Shown: positions 1 through 7,866 of the stretch, piece by piece
How the letters are laid out: each line of letters starts with the position of its first letter
How positions within the stretch are numbered: position 1 is the first letter of the stretch
Origin: an uncultured Collinsella sp.
GTDB taxonomy: Bacteria; Actinomycetota; Coriobacteriia; Coriobacteriales; Coriobacteriaceae
NCBI GenBank assembly: GCA_958348565.1
Contig: CATVZP010000063.1
Span: 1 to 11,528 of the forward strand
DNA length: 11,528 bases
Direction of reading: 5' to 3'
Position numbers and translations under genes: made by a program
Notes under the pieces: model-generated
What the model was told of the DNA's origin: nothing
Database searches by the model: none
What the model saw: only the letters and a program-made list of their open reading frames with translations

Positions 1-1
1 C

Positions 2-553
2 CTTCCTCAGTGTGAGTTCTGGACGGGCAGCGATGGCAGCGAAGTGAACTCTCAGGAGTTCTGGGATCAGAACATTACGAACCACATCGACGCCTTTAAG
101 CCCGGCGTGACCTATCGTTACGGTATCTACCTCAAGTCCGCGCGCGGCTTCTACTTTACGCCCGACACCAAGCTGGTGATCAACGGCCAGGAGTGCGGCT
201 ACCAGGTCGCGGACAGCGTATCCGATGAGGACAGCGGTTGGATCTACACCCTGTGGCTCAACACCGATCTGACCTTTACGCCTGAAGCCACGCCGACTCC
301 CGATCCGCAGCCTACGCCGGATTCCAAGCCGACGCCGCAGCCTGGGGTGAAGCCCGAGACCAAACCCTCGGCCAAGCCGGCTACGACCACCACGGTGAGC
401 AAGACGGTTGAGAAAACCACGCAGGCCAAGAAGGGCGATGCTGTCCTGGCTACCACGGGAGATACCACCGCGATGACGGCCGCCGCCCTAGGCATCGCCG
501 GCGCGACCGTAGCCGCCGCCGGCCTCGCCGCGACCAAGCGCCGCAAGCATTAG
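2..553 (+). CDS. C-terminal part of a sortase-anchored (LAxTG) cell-surface protein, truncated by the window edge
   Basis: The frame is open from the first bases of the window, so this is the 3' end of a longer gene (183 codons visible) and the GTG at 44 is probably internal. The first ~90 visible residues look like a small beta-sandwich, Ig-like surface domain: an aromatic-rich segment (YRYGIYLKSARGFYF) is followed by a short ING turn and then WIYTLWLN. Next comes a Pro/Thr/Lys-rich wall-spanning stretch of PTPDPQPTPD type. The end is a classical sorting signal: LATTG (446-460), an Ala/Gly-rich hydrophobic segment, and the basic tail KRRKH. LAxTG is the motif reported for class E sortases of high-GC Gram-positives, so covalent attachment to peptidoglycan is likely. 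This end closely resembles the end of the next gene (LASTG, KRRKR). The ligand or role is unknown, because the N-terminal part lies outside the window. Confidence 0.85.
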   Translation, partial: LPQCEFWTGSDGSEVNSQEFWDQNITNHIDAFKPGVTYRYGIYLKSARGFYFTPDTKLVINGQECGYQVADSVSDEDSGWIYTLWLNTDLTFTPEATPTPDPQPTPDSKPTPQPGVKPETKPSAKPATTTTVSKTVEKTTQAKKGDAVLATTGDTTAMTAAALGIAGATVAAAGLAATKRRKH

Positions 554-878
554 AGCTGGGTGACGGCTCTCATTCTCGGCCTCAGTAAAATCTCAATCTG
601 TAACACCAAACTGCCCAAAACGGCTCTAGATGTTACAGATTGAGATGAACTGTTCGGCCGACAACCTAACGTCTCGATCTGTAACACGTAGCGGGGAATT
701 TGACCTCTAACTGTTACAGATTGAGACAAAGCGGGGGCGGCTGGAGCAATATCTCGATCTGTAACAACTACAAGGCTCAACAGGGCCTAACTGTTACAGA
801 TCGAGACAAACATCGGAATCGGTTCGCCGACCAGACCCCAAACCGCCACAAAGGTGCCTGTCCCCTTTGTGGCGGTTT
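446..878 (+). repeat. Duplicated block, copy 1: sorting-signal coding end plus array plus REP-like hairpin
   Basis: From the LATTG codons through the array and the REP-like hairpin, this block aligns with 7476-7903. The offset is constant at 7030 nt until about 750 and 7027 nt after that, so a single 3-nt indel separates the copies. The 37 nt between stop codon and array match at about 25 positions, and the array arms are nearly identical. The block therefore looks like a paralogous duplication carried at the end of both surface genes. Confidence 0.85.
591..806 (+). repeat. Array of three inverted repeats (six alternating 15-nt arms), copy 1
   Basis: The 15-mer TCTCAATCTGTAACA or its complement occurs six times in strictly alternating orientation, starting at 591, 631, 672, 712, 752 and 792 (pitch 40-41 nt). 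The pairs are 591-605/631-645, 672-686/712-726 and 752-766/792-806, and each pair is separated by exactly 25 nt. The arms vary only at their fifth base (A or G in left-arm orientation). The pairings there are A-U, G-U and G-C, so all three could form stems in a + strand transcript. The array begins 37 nt after the stop of the upstream surface gene. No T-run follows any stem, so these are not ordinary intrinsic terminators. I do not recognise a named family. Possible roles are a 3'-UTR RNA structure, an array of protein-binding sites, or a mobile repeat of REP/BIME type. Confidence 0.9.
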
Positions 879-879
879 G
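839..879. repeat. REP-like hairpin with GGTGCCTGTCC core, copy 1 (intact)
   Basis: The arms CAAACCGCCACAAAGG (839-854) and CCTTTGTGGCGGTTTG (864-879) are perfectly complementary over 16 bp, around the 9-nt loop TGCCTGTCC. The GGGACAGGCACC-type core is, from memory, typical of REP sequences associated with IS200-like RAYT transposases; no such gene lies in the window. No T-tract follows, so terminator function is doubtful. The segment 876-891 just after it (TTTGCGCAGGTAGAAC) matches 14 of 16 bases at 10551-10566, next to the other REP-like element. Confidence 0.75.
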
Positions 880-887
880 CGCAGGTA

Positions 888-932
888 GAACGGTAGGTTC
901 GTATATATGAACCTACCGTTCGCTTTGTTTTT
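888..932 (+). promoter_or_regulatory. 13-bp palindrome enclosing TATATAT upstream of the giant gene (terminator or operator)
   Basis: GAACGGTAGGTTC (888-900) and GAACCTACCGTTC (909-921) are exact inverted copies around GTATATAT. The right arm is followed by GCTTTGTTTTT, which fits an intrinsic terminator ending transcripts from the upstream surface gene. Alternatively, TATATA (902-907) could serve as a -10 box inside an operator for the gene starting at 981; the only -35-like match is a poor TTGCGC at 877-882 with a 19-nt gap. I see no convincing promoter between 922 and 966, which keeps the operator reading alive. Confidence 0.55.
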
Positions 933-965
933 GGACAACGATTACGCTGGATGACTTTTGGTTTC

Positions 966-974
966 AGGAAAGGA
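966..974 (+). promoter_or_regulatory. Ribosome binding site that decides the start of the giant surface gene
   Basis: AGGAAAGGA ends 6 nt before the ATG at 981. The in-frame ATG at 951 has no purine-rich stretch at a usable distance, and starting there would put ten extra residues ahead of the arginine-containing signal-peptide n-region. Confidence 0.8.
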
Positions 975-980
975 ACGACC

Positions 981-3900
981 ATGAGGTGGACTACTGTTCG
1001 AGCGCTTTGCCGCCGCCTGACCGTTGCCGCGGTGACCCTCACTATGGTGACGGGTTCGTTGCCCGCGGGCGCGTTTGCCGAGACCCTCACCACCGACGGC
1101 ACTTTTGTGCAGACGGATAACGGCCAAGCAGCCGATGCCGGCGCTGCCGACCCCGCGCCCGATGCCGCCGACGCCGACCCCGCGCCCGATGCCGGCGCTG
1201 CCGATCCCACGGTGCCCGCCGCCGGTGACACCCCTACGCCCCCGGACTCCGAGATTGCATCGGCGGCAGGCCTGACGGGCGCTGGGCAGACCGAGAGCAC
1301 GCCCGTGGCCACGCTCGCCATCGATCTTGTCGAGGGCAAGGAGCTCGCCGAACAGCAGAAGCAGGAGGAGACCGCCGAAGCCGAAGCAACCTGGAATGAG
1401 GATCTTGGGCTCTGGATGACCTCGAAGGGCGCCACGGGCGTAAAGGACGAATACGACGATGGCTACGTGGCCGGCGAGCAGACCCCCGCGCAGTACTACT
1501 TCTCGATTGATAGCCTCACCAACGAAATTTCTATCGAGTATGGCGACGCGGGCATTACCACGTTGGAGGTGCCCTCGACCATCGACGACAAAAATGTCGT
1601 AAGCCTTACGGGTATGGGAAGCGCTGCGCTCACATCGATCACCTTCGCCCCTAATTCGCATGTCCGCTCGGTTGGAGGCTTGGGCGGCAGCAGCATCAAA
1701 GAGATCGCACTGCCCGATTCGGTCGAGGAGCTCAAGAGCTATGCATTCTACAAAAGCAAGACGCTCCAAACGGTAACCTGGCCCAACAACGCGGCCTTTA
1801 CCACGATTCCCGAGCAGGCCTTTAAGGAATGTGAACAACTTGACGACAAGGTGGTGGCAACGCTGCCGCCTTCGGTCAAAACTATCGACTATCTTGCATT
1901 CGCCTATTGCGGCGTGCCACAGTTCTATGTCTCGGACACAACAGTGCTCACCTTTACGCAGATCAATGTGCCGGGCACGGTGGAGCGGATTGAGCGCAAT
2001 GCCTTTGACGGGTGCTCGCATGTGTCGTCGGTGACGATCGGCGACGGCGTTAAATATATCGGAGCGCACGCGTTCGCCTCTCTTGATCCTGCGATTGCCG
2101 GCAAAGAGATTGTGCTACCCAAAAGCGTGGAAATGATAGAGTGGGGAGCTTTTGAGAACACGAGATACGGAAACGAGACGAACCATAATGCCGTTGCCCT
2201 GCGCGTGATGAACCCCGATCTTCAGTTTGGTGAGGCGGGCTATCCGGGCGACTATAATGAGCGCGTGACAATCGATGGCGTAACGTATGCGATTCCCTTT
2301 AGTGAAGGCCAGACCATCTATGCCTATGCGACCGATTCGGCTGGCAACCCCTCGATGGTCAAAAAGCTTGCCGATGCCGTGGCCGATCGCAAGGACTCCG
2401 TCGATTCCTCGAAGCCTGCCTACACGTTTGAGTGGATGGGCGAGGCGGCCCAGGTGACGGGCAAACTTCCCCAGAGCGCGACGGCTACACTCGTGCAGGC
2501 GGGGCAGTCCACGCCGCTGGCGGTTGGCGATGACGGCAGCTTTACAGCGGACGCTCTCTCCAAGACAGCAGCCACCCTGCGCATTTCGCTCAGCGGTTAC
2601 TATGACATGGTGCTGGCGCGCCCGGGCGACCAGATGACGGGCACATGGAATATCGGAGAGATTAAGGCGGAGGACTTTACCAAGATTCCGGCCTCGCGCG
2701 CGATTGAGCTCAACGTGGGCTATCTTGAACCGATTGTGGGCCAGGATAAGACCGAACGCATTGAGCTCGATAGTCTCGATAACATCGATCTGACGGTGAA
2801 GAGCGGCGGCAAGACGCTCAAACCTGCTAAGGGCGACAAGGAAAACGACTTCCGTATCCAGGGCACAGCGCTCGTGGTGTCGCAGGCCATTGCCGACGCA
2901 GACCAGGATCTTGAGATAACGCTCGAGCCCAGAGACAGCCTCAAGCTGGGTGGGGCGACGGCGACGGTGAAGCCTTCGGCCGGCAAGGTCGATATCGACT
3001 TGAAGCCTTGGGGTACGGCGACGGTCACGACCAAGGGCGACTACCAGGGCGCCAACCGCGTGCTGGTGTTCCGTACGTCCGACGGCAAGCTGGTCGCCGA
3101 CGGCGTCACCTATCTGATGGGTTACGAAGACGATGGCACCACGCCTATCATGAAGGCCGAGACGCCGCGCCTTAAGGCCGGTTCGTACACCATTGTCGCC
3201 TTTAACAAGACGAGCTACGACATCCAAGCGACGAGCTATTCCACGTTTAGCCGCCTAGGGCTGACCGTGGGTAAGCATATCGCGCAAAAGCAGGTGAAGA
3301 TTGAGGACGGCAAACAGCTCGACGTGACGCTCGACGTCCCCACGTTTGACGTGGAGACGTATCGTGTCGAGCGCGGGCTGACGGCGGGCTCGGTTATCGC
3401 CGATTCGTCCGCGGTCGTTGGCGTGGAGACCGAGCTGCGCATTCATTACGAGCTCAAGGACAGCCAGGCTGCCAAGATTGAGATTCCGCTGGCCAAGGAT
3501 GCCGTCGAGGATGTGTCCGCAGGCGCTCGCGAAGCCGGCGCCAGCTCCGATGCCATGTGGGCTGGCACAACTTGGGAGGGCGACAACCTCGTTCTCAATA
3601 TGAAGAAGGGCATGGGCGCCGATGTGTTTGTGCGCTTTAAGCCTAAGACCGCGGGCATCTATGCCATCTCGCCGCTTATTACGCTGGGCGAGGTGACATT
3701 GCCGCTGGGAAGCACCACACTCGAGGTTAGCGGATCGCGCATCGAGGTCGACAGCACCGACGTTCACAGCCTACTGGGCAATGTGGCCTACGTATACGCA
3801 GCGCCCGGAAAAAGCGTGCAGCTTACCGTGGGCGCGGGCGCCTCGGCCGCAAAGTACACCGGCAAGACCAATAAACTCGGCCGTGCCAAGATTGAATACG

Positions 3901-6900
3901 ACCTGCCGCAGGATACGCTTGCCGCCGAGCGTGTGACGCTCGAAGCGCGCGTGGGCTCGACCGATGTTGCCGCCGCTGCTGCCGAGGTAACGGCTCGCAA
4001 TTATGTGCGCTATGTTCCGGGTGCTTCGGTCTGGAACTTTGATGTGACGTATCGTGGCGGTACGCAAAACTTGGTCAAGGACGGCAAGGACACCGGCAAG
4101 AGCCTGTGGACCTTCCATCATCTGCCACAAAAGAAGAACGCCTACTGGACCTTTGACATCACGCTCGAGGTGGGAAACGAAGAGGCCGCCGACACGCTCG
4201 ACCTGTACGTGGACTGCGTGGATGGCAAGACGGTGACGATTCCTCTGACTCAAAAGTCGCGCGAGGGCACCCGTGTGCGCTATGTGGCGGAGTATGTGGA
4301 CGAGGGATATCTCAAGCTGCTCGACGAGTTTAACAAGGCGAATGATTCAACCTATGTGAACTGCGGCAACTTTGAGCAGATCTTTATGCCGCAGACCTAC
4401 CGTATCTCCAATGCTCAGCTTATGACCATGCTGAGTTTTGACGCCAACGCTTCGGCCAAAAAGCATTCCGCCGCGGCCGAGGAGCGCCAGCAGGAGTTCT
4501 CGAATGCCGTGCAGCAGTGGCACGAGTATATGATGGATAACTCGTTTAATGATGTCGACGAGGCCTTTAACGACGCGATTGACCAGATGGTCGCCGATGC
4601 GCTTGCCGAGGAGGACAAGGACGGTAAAGAGGGCGAGGCCCAGGGTGGTGCTGCTCGCAAGGCCCGCCGTGCCCCTGCCGCCAGCGACGGCGAGGGTGAT
4701 GATGCTGGCAACGACGAGGCCGCTCAGTTTGCGGCTGAGCTCAAGGCTGCGGTCGGCGGGTCGGCGGCGCTGCTAACCCAGCAGGGCGACAGCTATGGCG
4801 TCAATGTGGACAAAATGATCTTTGAGGATGCTTACGGCACCAGCGAGGATTGGTATCAAGAACTCGCGGCGGCCCAGGGCGCGAACGCAGCGGATGCGGC
4901 CGCCATCAAGGAGCTCGTCGACCATGCATCGCGAGCGGAGTTTATTGCCCAGCAGGCCGAGGACCTGGTGGGCCAGTCGATGGGTATCGGCCAGCTCAAC
5001 CAATACGGAAGCTGGAATGACGCAACTGCTGCGGCACTCAACAAGTGTGCGGGCATTAAGGCCAGCGAGTACAACGGCCAGTCGATGAGCGGGTTTAGCG
5101 ATTTGGGCCAGGCGCTCGGCAGCTCACTGAGCTACAAGGCGGCTGACGACGATACCGTCAAGGGCTTTAAGGTCGCCGCGCCCGATGGCGAGCAGACGGC
5201 CTATATCGAGTCGGAGTTTATCGAGAACTCCAATAACAACAAGAACCAGGCGCTTCTGTTTAACTCGATCGCCATGCAGTGCGACATTCTGGACAACCTG
5301 TACGACAACTGGAATGTGGTCCATAGCCTCAATAACTCTACGATTCGCGGTTGGCTTATGGCCTGGAAGCGCAACGGCGACGTGAGCGCCCATATGAAGC
5401 TCATCCGCACGATCCGTTCGCTCAAGAGCTATAAGATTGAGTGCGAGATGTTCGGACAGGTCTTTAAGACCGATGCGTGGAAGGCGGCCGGCCAGGCGTT
5501 TCCCGCGGCGACCCAGGGCATCGGCATCTTTACCGGCATTTACGGCGTGAACGATGCCAGCAAGAACTGGGAGAACGTGAACGTCCGTATGCAGAAGGTG
5601 AAGGGCGAGCGCGAGGGCTATGAGCTTCAGCATACGCGCTTACTTGCCAAGCCCGAGAAGACCGAGGACGACTGGAAGTGCATTTACGCGCTGCGCGACG
5701 CCATGGAGAAGGCGCGTGCGTTTGAGGATCTGCTGTATCGCCAGCTCTGCCACGACAGCACCGATGTGGCAGTGGGCTCCATTATGACAATCGCCGGCGT
5801 GCTGACGGCCGGTTCGGCGGGTACCGTGGTGGGCGCTGCCTATGACGCAGCTTCGACCAGCGTAGGTTCGGAGCGCGCGGTTAAGCTGACCAATGCCGAA
5901 TGCGCCTACGATGTTGCCTGCGAGCAGGTGGAGCGCGCATGCCAGAATCGTATTACGGTCAACTGGGGCGAGCTGACCGATGCCGAGGTCTACAAGGCCA
6001 ACAAGGACGGCTTGATCTCGGACGAGAAGATGCAGTCGATCTTCGAGGCGCGTTATCGCAATGTGGCTGCCAAGGCTGCACCCGACCCTGCGGGCGTGGT
6101 GTACGAGGGCCTGCTGTCCAATACGGTTGAAGGCGCGACGGTTGAGCTGTGGAGCGCCGACGATGCGGCCGGTACCAATGCAGTGCGTTGGGATGCCGAG
6201 GAGTATGAGCAGGACAATCCGCTTGCGACGGGTGCGGACGGTGCGTACAACTGGAATACGCCGACCGGCTGGTATCAGGTACGCGTGACCAAGGACGGGT
6301 ATGAGGAGGCGCGTTCGGCTTGGCTGCGCGTGCCGCCGATTCAGACTGAGGTGAACATTGGCTTGGTGCCGACGGCGGCGCCCGAGGTGGCTTCGGCCCA
6401 TGCCTACACCGATTGCGTCGAGGTTGAGTTTACGCAGTATATGGATGCGAGCGACGATGCCCTGGTCGCATTGTGCGCGCAGGGCTTGGGTGACGTGACG
6501 TATACGTGGCTCGACAAGCAGGACGATCCCAATGGCAAGCCGCTGTCGCGCGTGCTGCGTATTCGCTATGCCGATGCGCGTGAGGCGGGCTCGACGGTGG
6601 CGTTTGAGCTCGACGGTGCTCGCAACTACGCCGGCACGGCCATGACGCGCTGGGCAAGTGGCGAGCTTGTCGTGGGCGTTCGTGCCGACAAGCTCAAGCT
6701 CAACGTGGAGCAGGCCGTGACCATGCTTGAGGGCAGTGACTTTGAGCTGGTGGCGCACGTGACCGATAAGGCGGGCAAGCCGTTTGCGGGCGCAAAGGTT
6801 AGTGTTGGGCTGGAGTCCTCGGCTATCTGCTCTGTCGATGCCACCCAGGCCGTGACGGGCGAGGACGGTGCGGCGACGTTTGTGCTGCATGGTGCTCTGC

Positions 6901-7583
6901 CCGGTTTGACGACGTTGACGGCGACGGTGGATGACACGGTGCTGTCCAAGCAGGTCGACGTTCGCGTGTCTGCCGAGGCAGTGCGACCGGCACGACCGGT
7001 GGCGACGATTGGTGCGACGACGTTTGGTGCATGGTCGCCCAAGGAGAACTACATTACGGTGCCCAAGGGCACGAAACTGGAGCTTTCGGCCGAGGATGGC
7101 ACGACGATTTGGTACACCACCAACGACACCTGCCCCTGCCGTGACGAAGGCCGCGTAAAGTACACCGAGCCTATTGTGCTCGATAGCAACATGTATGTGC
7201 GCATTGCGGCACAGCGCCCTGGCATGTCGTACAGCGAGTATTCCGAGCGTCTGAACATTACGATTACTGTGACCGATGAGGCGGTGCCTGAGCCGACGCC
7301 CGATCCGGACCCGACGCCCGAGCCGACGCCTGACGGCGGCGAGCAGGGTGGCGGTACGAATGGCTCTGGTGGCGCCGGGGTCCCTGCGGGCAGTTCGACT
7401 TCGACGACGACCACGGTGACGACGGACAAGTCCAAGGGTAAGGGCGAGAACGGCAAGAAGTCCGGCGGCACGGAGCTTGCCAGCACGGGTGACTCCGCCG
7501 CGATGACGGTCGCTGCTCTGAGCATCGCCGGCGCAACCGTTGCCGCGGCCGGCATCGCTGCGACCAAGCGCCGCAAGCGCTAA
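981..7583 (+). CDS. Giant secreted LRR/Ig-like surface protein (2200 aa) with LAxTG sorting signal
   Basis: This is probably a wall-anchored adhesin or matrix-binding protein. Approximate order of parts: signal peptide 1-33 (Arg-containing n-region, hydrophobic core, cleavage after AFA); an Ala/Asp/Pro-rich linker with a 9-residue repeat (52-78); BspA-type LRR_5 repeats (about 190-395) with six xAF signatures (SYAF, EQAF, YLAF, RNAF, AHAF, WGAF); a long beta-rich region (about 440-1130); a mostly helical, highly charged region (about 1140-1690) with polybasic RKARR at 1226-1230 and a Gly/Ala-rich hydrophobic segment near 1596-1627; a carboxypeptidase-regulatory-like domain (about 1703-1797); an Ig/SbsA-like domain (about 1800-1895); a Big_1/invasin-like domain (about 1900-2000); a chitobiase C-terminal-like domain (about 2007-2094, WYTTNDT); a Pro/Thr/Ser wall spacer; LASTG (2166-2170), a hydrophobic helix, and KRRKR. 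Domain names are by eye. The helical region is not recognised. No enzyme motif is evident, so an adhesive or scaffold role is inferred. Confidence 0.9.
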   Translation: MRWTTVRALCRRLTVAAVTLTMVTGSLPAGAFAETLTTDGTFVQTDNGQAADAGAADPAPDAADADPAPDAGAADPTVPAAGDTPTPPDSEIASAAGLTGAGQTESTPVATLAIDLVEGKELAEQQKQEETAEAEATWNEDLGLWMTSKGATGVKDEYDDGYVAGEQTPAQYYFSIDSLTNEISIEYGDAGITTLEVPSTIDDKNVVSLTGMGSAALTSITFAPNSHVRSVGGLGGSSIKEIALPDSVEELKSYAFYKSKTLQTVTWPNNAAFTTIPEQAFKECEQLDDKVVATLPPSVKTIDYLAFAYCGVPQFYVSDTTVLTFTQINVPGTVERIERNAFDGCSHVSSVTIGDGVKYIGAHAFASLDPAIAGKEIVLPKSVEMIEWGAFENTRYGNETNHNAVALRVMNPDLQFGEAGYPGDYNERVTIDGVTYAIPFSEGQTIYAYATDSAGNPSMVKKLADAVADRKDSVDSSKPAYTFEWMGEAAQVTGKLPQSATATLVQAGQSTPLAVGDDGSFTADALSKTAATLRISLSGYYDMVLARPGDQMTGTWNIGEIKAEDFTKIPASRAIELNVGYLEPIVGQDKTERIELDSLDNIDLTVKSGGKTLKPAKGDKENDFRIQGTALVVSQAIADADQDLEITLEPRDSLKLGGATATVKPSAGKVDIDLKPWGTATVTTKGDYQGANRVLVFRTSDGKLVADGVTYLMGYEDDGTTPIMKAETPRLKAGSYTIVAFNKTSYDIQATSYSTFSRLGLTVGKHIAQKQVKIEDGKQLDVTLDVPTFDVETYRVERGLTAGSVIADSSAVVGVETELRIHYELKDSQAAKIEIPLAKDAVEDVSAGAREAGASSDAMWAGTTWEGDNLVLNMKKGMGADVFVRFKPKTAGIYAISPLITLGEVTLPLGSTTLEVSGSRIEVDSTDVHSLLGNVAYVYAAPGKSVQLTVGAGASAAKYTGKTNKLGRAKIEYDLPQDTLAAERVTLEARVGSTDVAAAAAEVTARNYVRYVPGASVWNFDVTYRGGTQNLVKDGKDTGKSLWTFHHLPQKKNAYWTFDITLEVGNEEAADTLDLYVDCVDGKTVTIPLTQKSREGTRVRYVAEYVDEGYLKLLDEFNKANDSTYVNCGNFEQIFMPQTYRISNAQLMTMLSFDANASAKKHSAAAEERQQEFSNAVQQWHEYMMDNSFNDVDEAFNDAIDQMVADALAEEDKDGKEGEAQGGAARKARRAPAASDGEGDDAGNDEAAQFAAELKAAVGGSAALLTQQGDSYGVNVDKMIFEDAYGTSEDWYQELAAAQGANAADAAAIKELVDHASRAEFIAQQAEDLVGQSMGIGQLNQYGSWNDATAAALNKCAGIKASEYNGQSMSGFSDLGQALGSSLSYKAADDDTVKGFKVAAPDGEQTAYIESEFIENSNNNKNQALLFNSIAMQCDILDNLYDNWNVVHSLNNSTIRGWLMAWKRNGDVSAHMKLIRTIRSLKSYKIECEMFGQVFKTDAWKAAGQAFPAATQGIGIFTGIYGVNDASKNWENVNVRMQKVKGEREGYELQHTRLLAKPEKTEDDWKCIYALRDAMEKARAFEDLLYRQLCHDSTDVAVGSIMTIAGVLTAGSAGTVVGAAYDAASTSVGSERAVKLTNAECAYDVACEQVERACQNRITVNWGELTDAEVYKANKDGLISDEKMQSIFEARYRNVAAKAAPDPAGVVYEGLLSNTVEGATVELWSADDAAGTNAVRWDAEEYEQDNPLATGADGAYNWNTPTGWYQVRVTKDGYEEARSAWLRVPPIQTEVNIGLVPTAAPEVASAHAYTDCVEVEFTQYMDASDDALVALCAQGLGDVTYTWLDKQDDPNGKPLSRVLRIRYADAREAGSTVAFELDGARNYAGTAMTRWASGELVVGVRADKLKLNVEQAVTMLEGSDFELVAHVTDKAGKPFAGAKVSVGLESSAICSVDATQAVTGEDGAATFVLHGALPGLTTLTATVDDTVLSKQVDVRVSAEAVRPARPVATIGATTFGAWSPKENYITVPKGTKLELSAEDGTTIWYTTNDTCPCRDEGRVKYTEPIVLDSNMYVRIAAQRPGMSYSEYSERLNITITVTDEAVPEPTPDPDPTPEPTPDGGEQGGGTNGSGGAGVPAGSSTSTTTTVTTDKSKGKGENGKKSGGTELASTGDSAAMTVAALSIAGATVAAAGIAATKRRKR
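1134..1214 (+). repeat. Three tandem 27-bp units in the N-terminal linker coding region
   Basis: Units start at 1134, 1161 and 1188 and encode DAGAADPAP, DAADADPAP and DAGAADPTV, directly after the signal peptide. The third unit diverges at its end. The 27-nt length keeps the reading frame, so copy-number change would lengthen or shorten the flexible Ala/Asp/Pro linker without disrupting the protein. Confidence 0.8.
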
Positions 7584-7620
7584 GTTTTGGCGACAGCGCC
7601 CATCCTCGGCTTTAGCAAAA

Positions 7621-7833
7621 TCTCAATCTGTAACACCAAGCCAGATATTTGGGTTCCAGGTGTTACAGATTGAGATGAACTGTTCAGCCGCCAACCTAAC
7701 GTCTCGATCTGTAACACGTAGCGAGATATTTGGCCTCTAACTGTTACAGATTGAGATGAACAGGCGGCGGGCGCAATATCTCGATCTGTAACAGTTACGA
7801 TGCTCAACAGGGCCTAACTGTTACAGATTGAGA
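7621..7833 (+). repeat. Array of three inverted repeats (six alternating 15-nt arms), copy 2
   Basis: Arms start at 7621, 7661, 7702, 7742, 7779 and 7819. The pairs are 7621-7635/7661-7675, 7702-7716/7742-7756 and 7779-7793/7819-7833, again with spacers of exactly 25 nt inside each pair, whereas the gaps between pairs are 26 and 22 nt. The only arm variation is at base five, giving A-U, G-U and G-U pairs on the + strand. Spacer 1 matches its copy-1 counterpart at only 12 of 25 positions, but shares AGATATTTGG at the same place with spacer 2 of this array, which suggests local conversion between units. The array starts 37 nt after the giant gene's stop, as in copy 1. Confidence 0.9.
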
Positions 7834-7866
7834 CAAATGCCGGAATCGGTTCGCCGACCAGACCCC

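Noticed and set aside
591..806. CRISPR array
   Set aside because: The repeats are only 15 nt, alternate in orientation, number six, and their spacers are partly shared between the two loci. No cas gene is present.
446..878. Integron cassette with attC site
   Set aside because: The gene-plus-hairpin layout is cassette-like, but the arms lack attC core sites (RYYYAAC/GTTRRRY) and no integrase is visible.
700..888. Small open frames within the repeat arrays (700-888, 7540-7740, 550-780 and 7580-7807 on the minus strand)
   Set aside because: They arise from the repeats themselves, have no ribosome binding sites worth noting, and their translations follow the repeat units.
951..980. Start of the giant gene at the ATG at 951
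   Set aside because: It lacks a ribosome binding site, and the ATG at 981 has AGGAAAGGA at 6 nt and gives a normal signal peptide.
942..6890. Long minus-strand open frames inside the giant gene (for example 942-2069, 2115-3227, 5640-6890)
   Set aside because: They lie antisense to a gene with clear protein domains, show Arg/His-rich shadow composition, and match no family I recognise.
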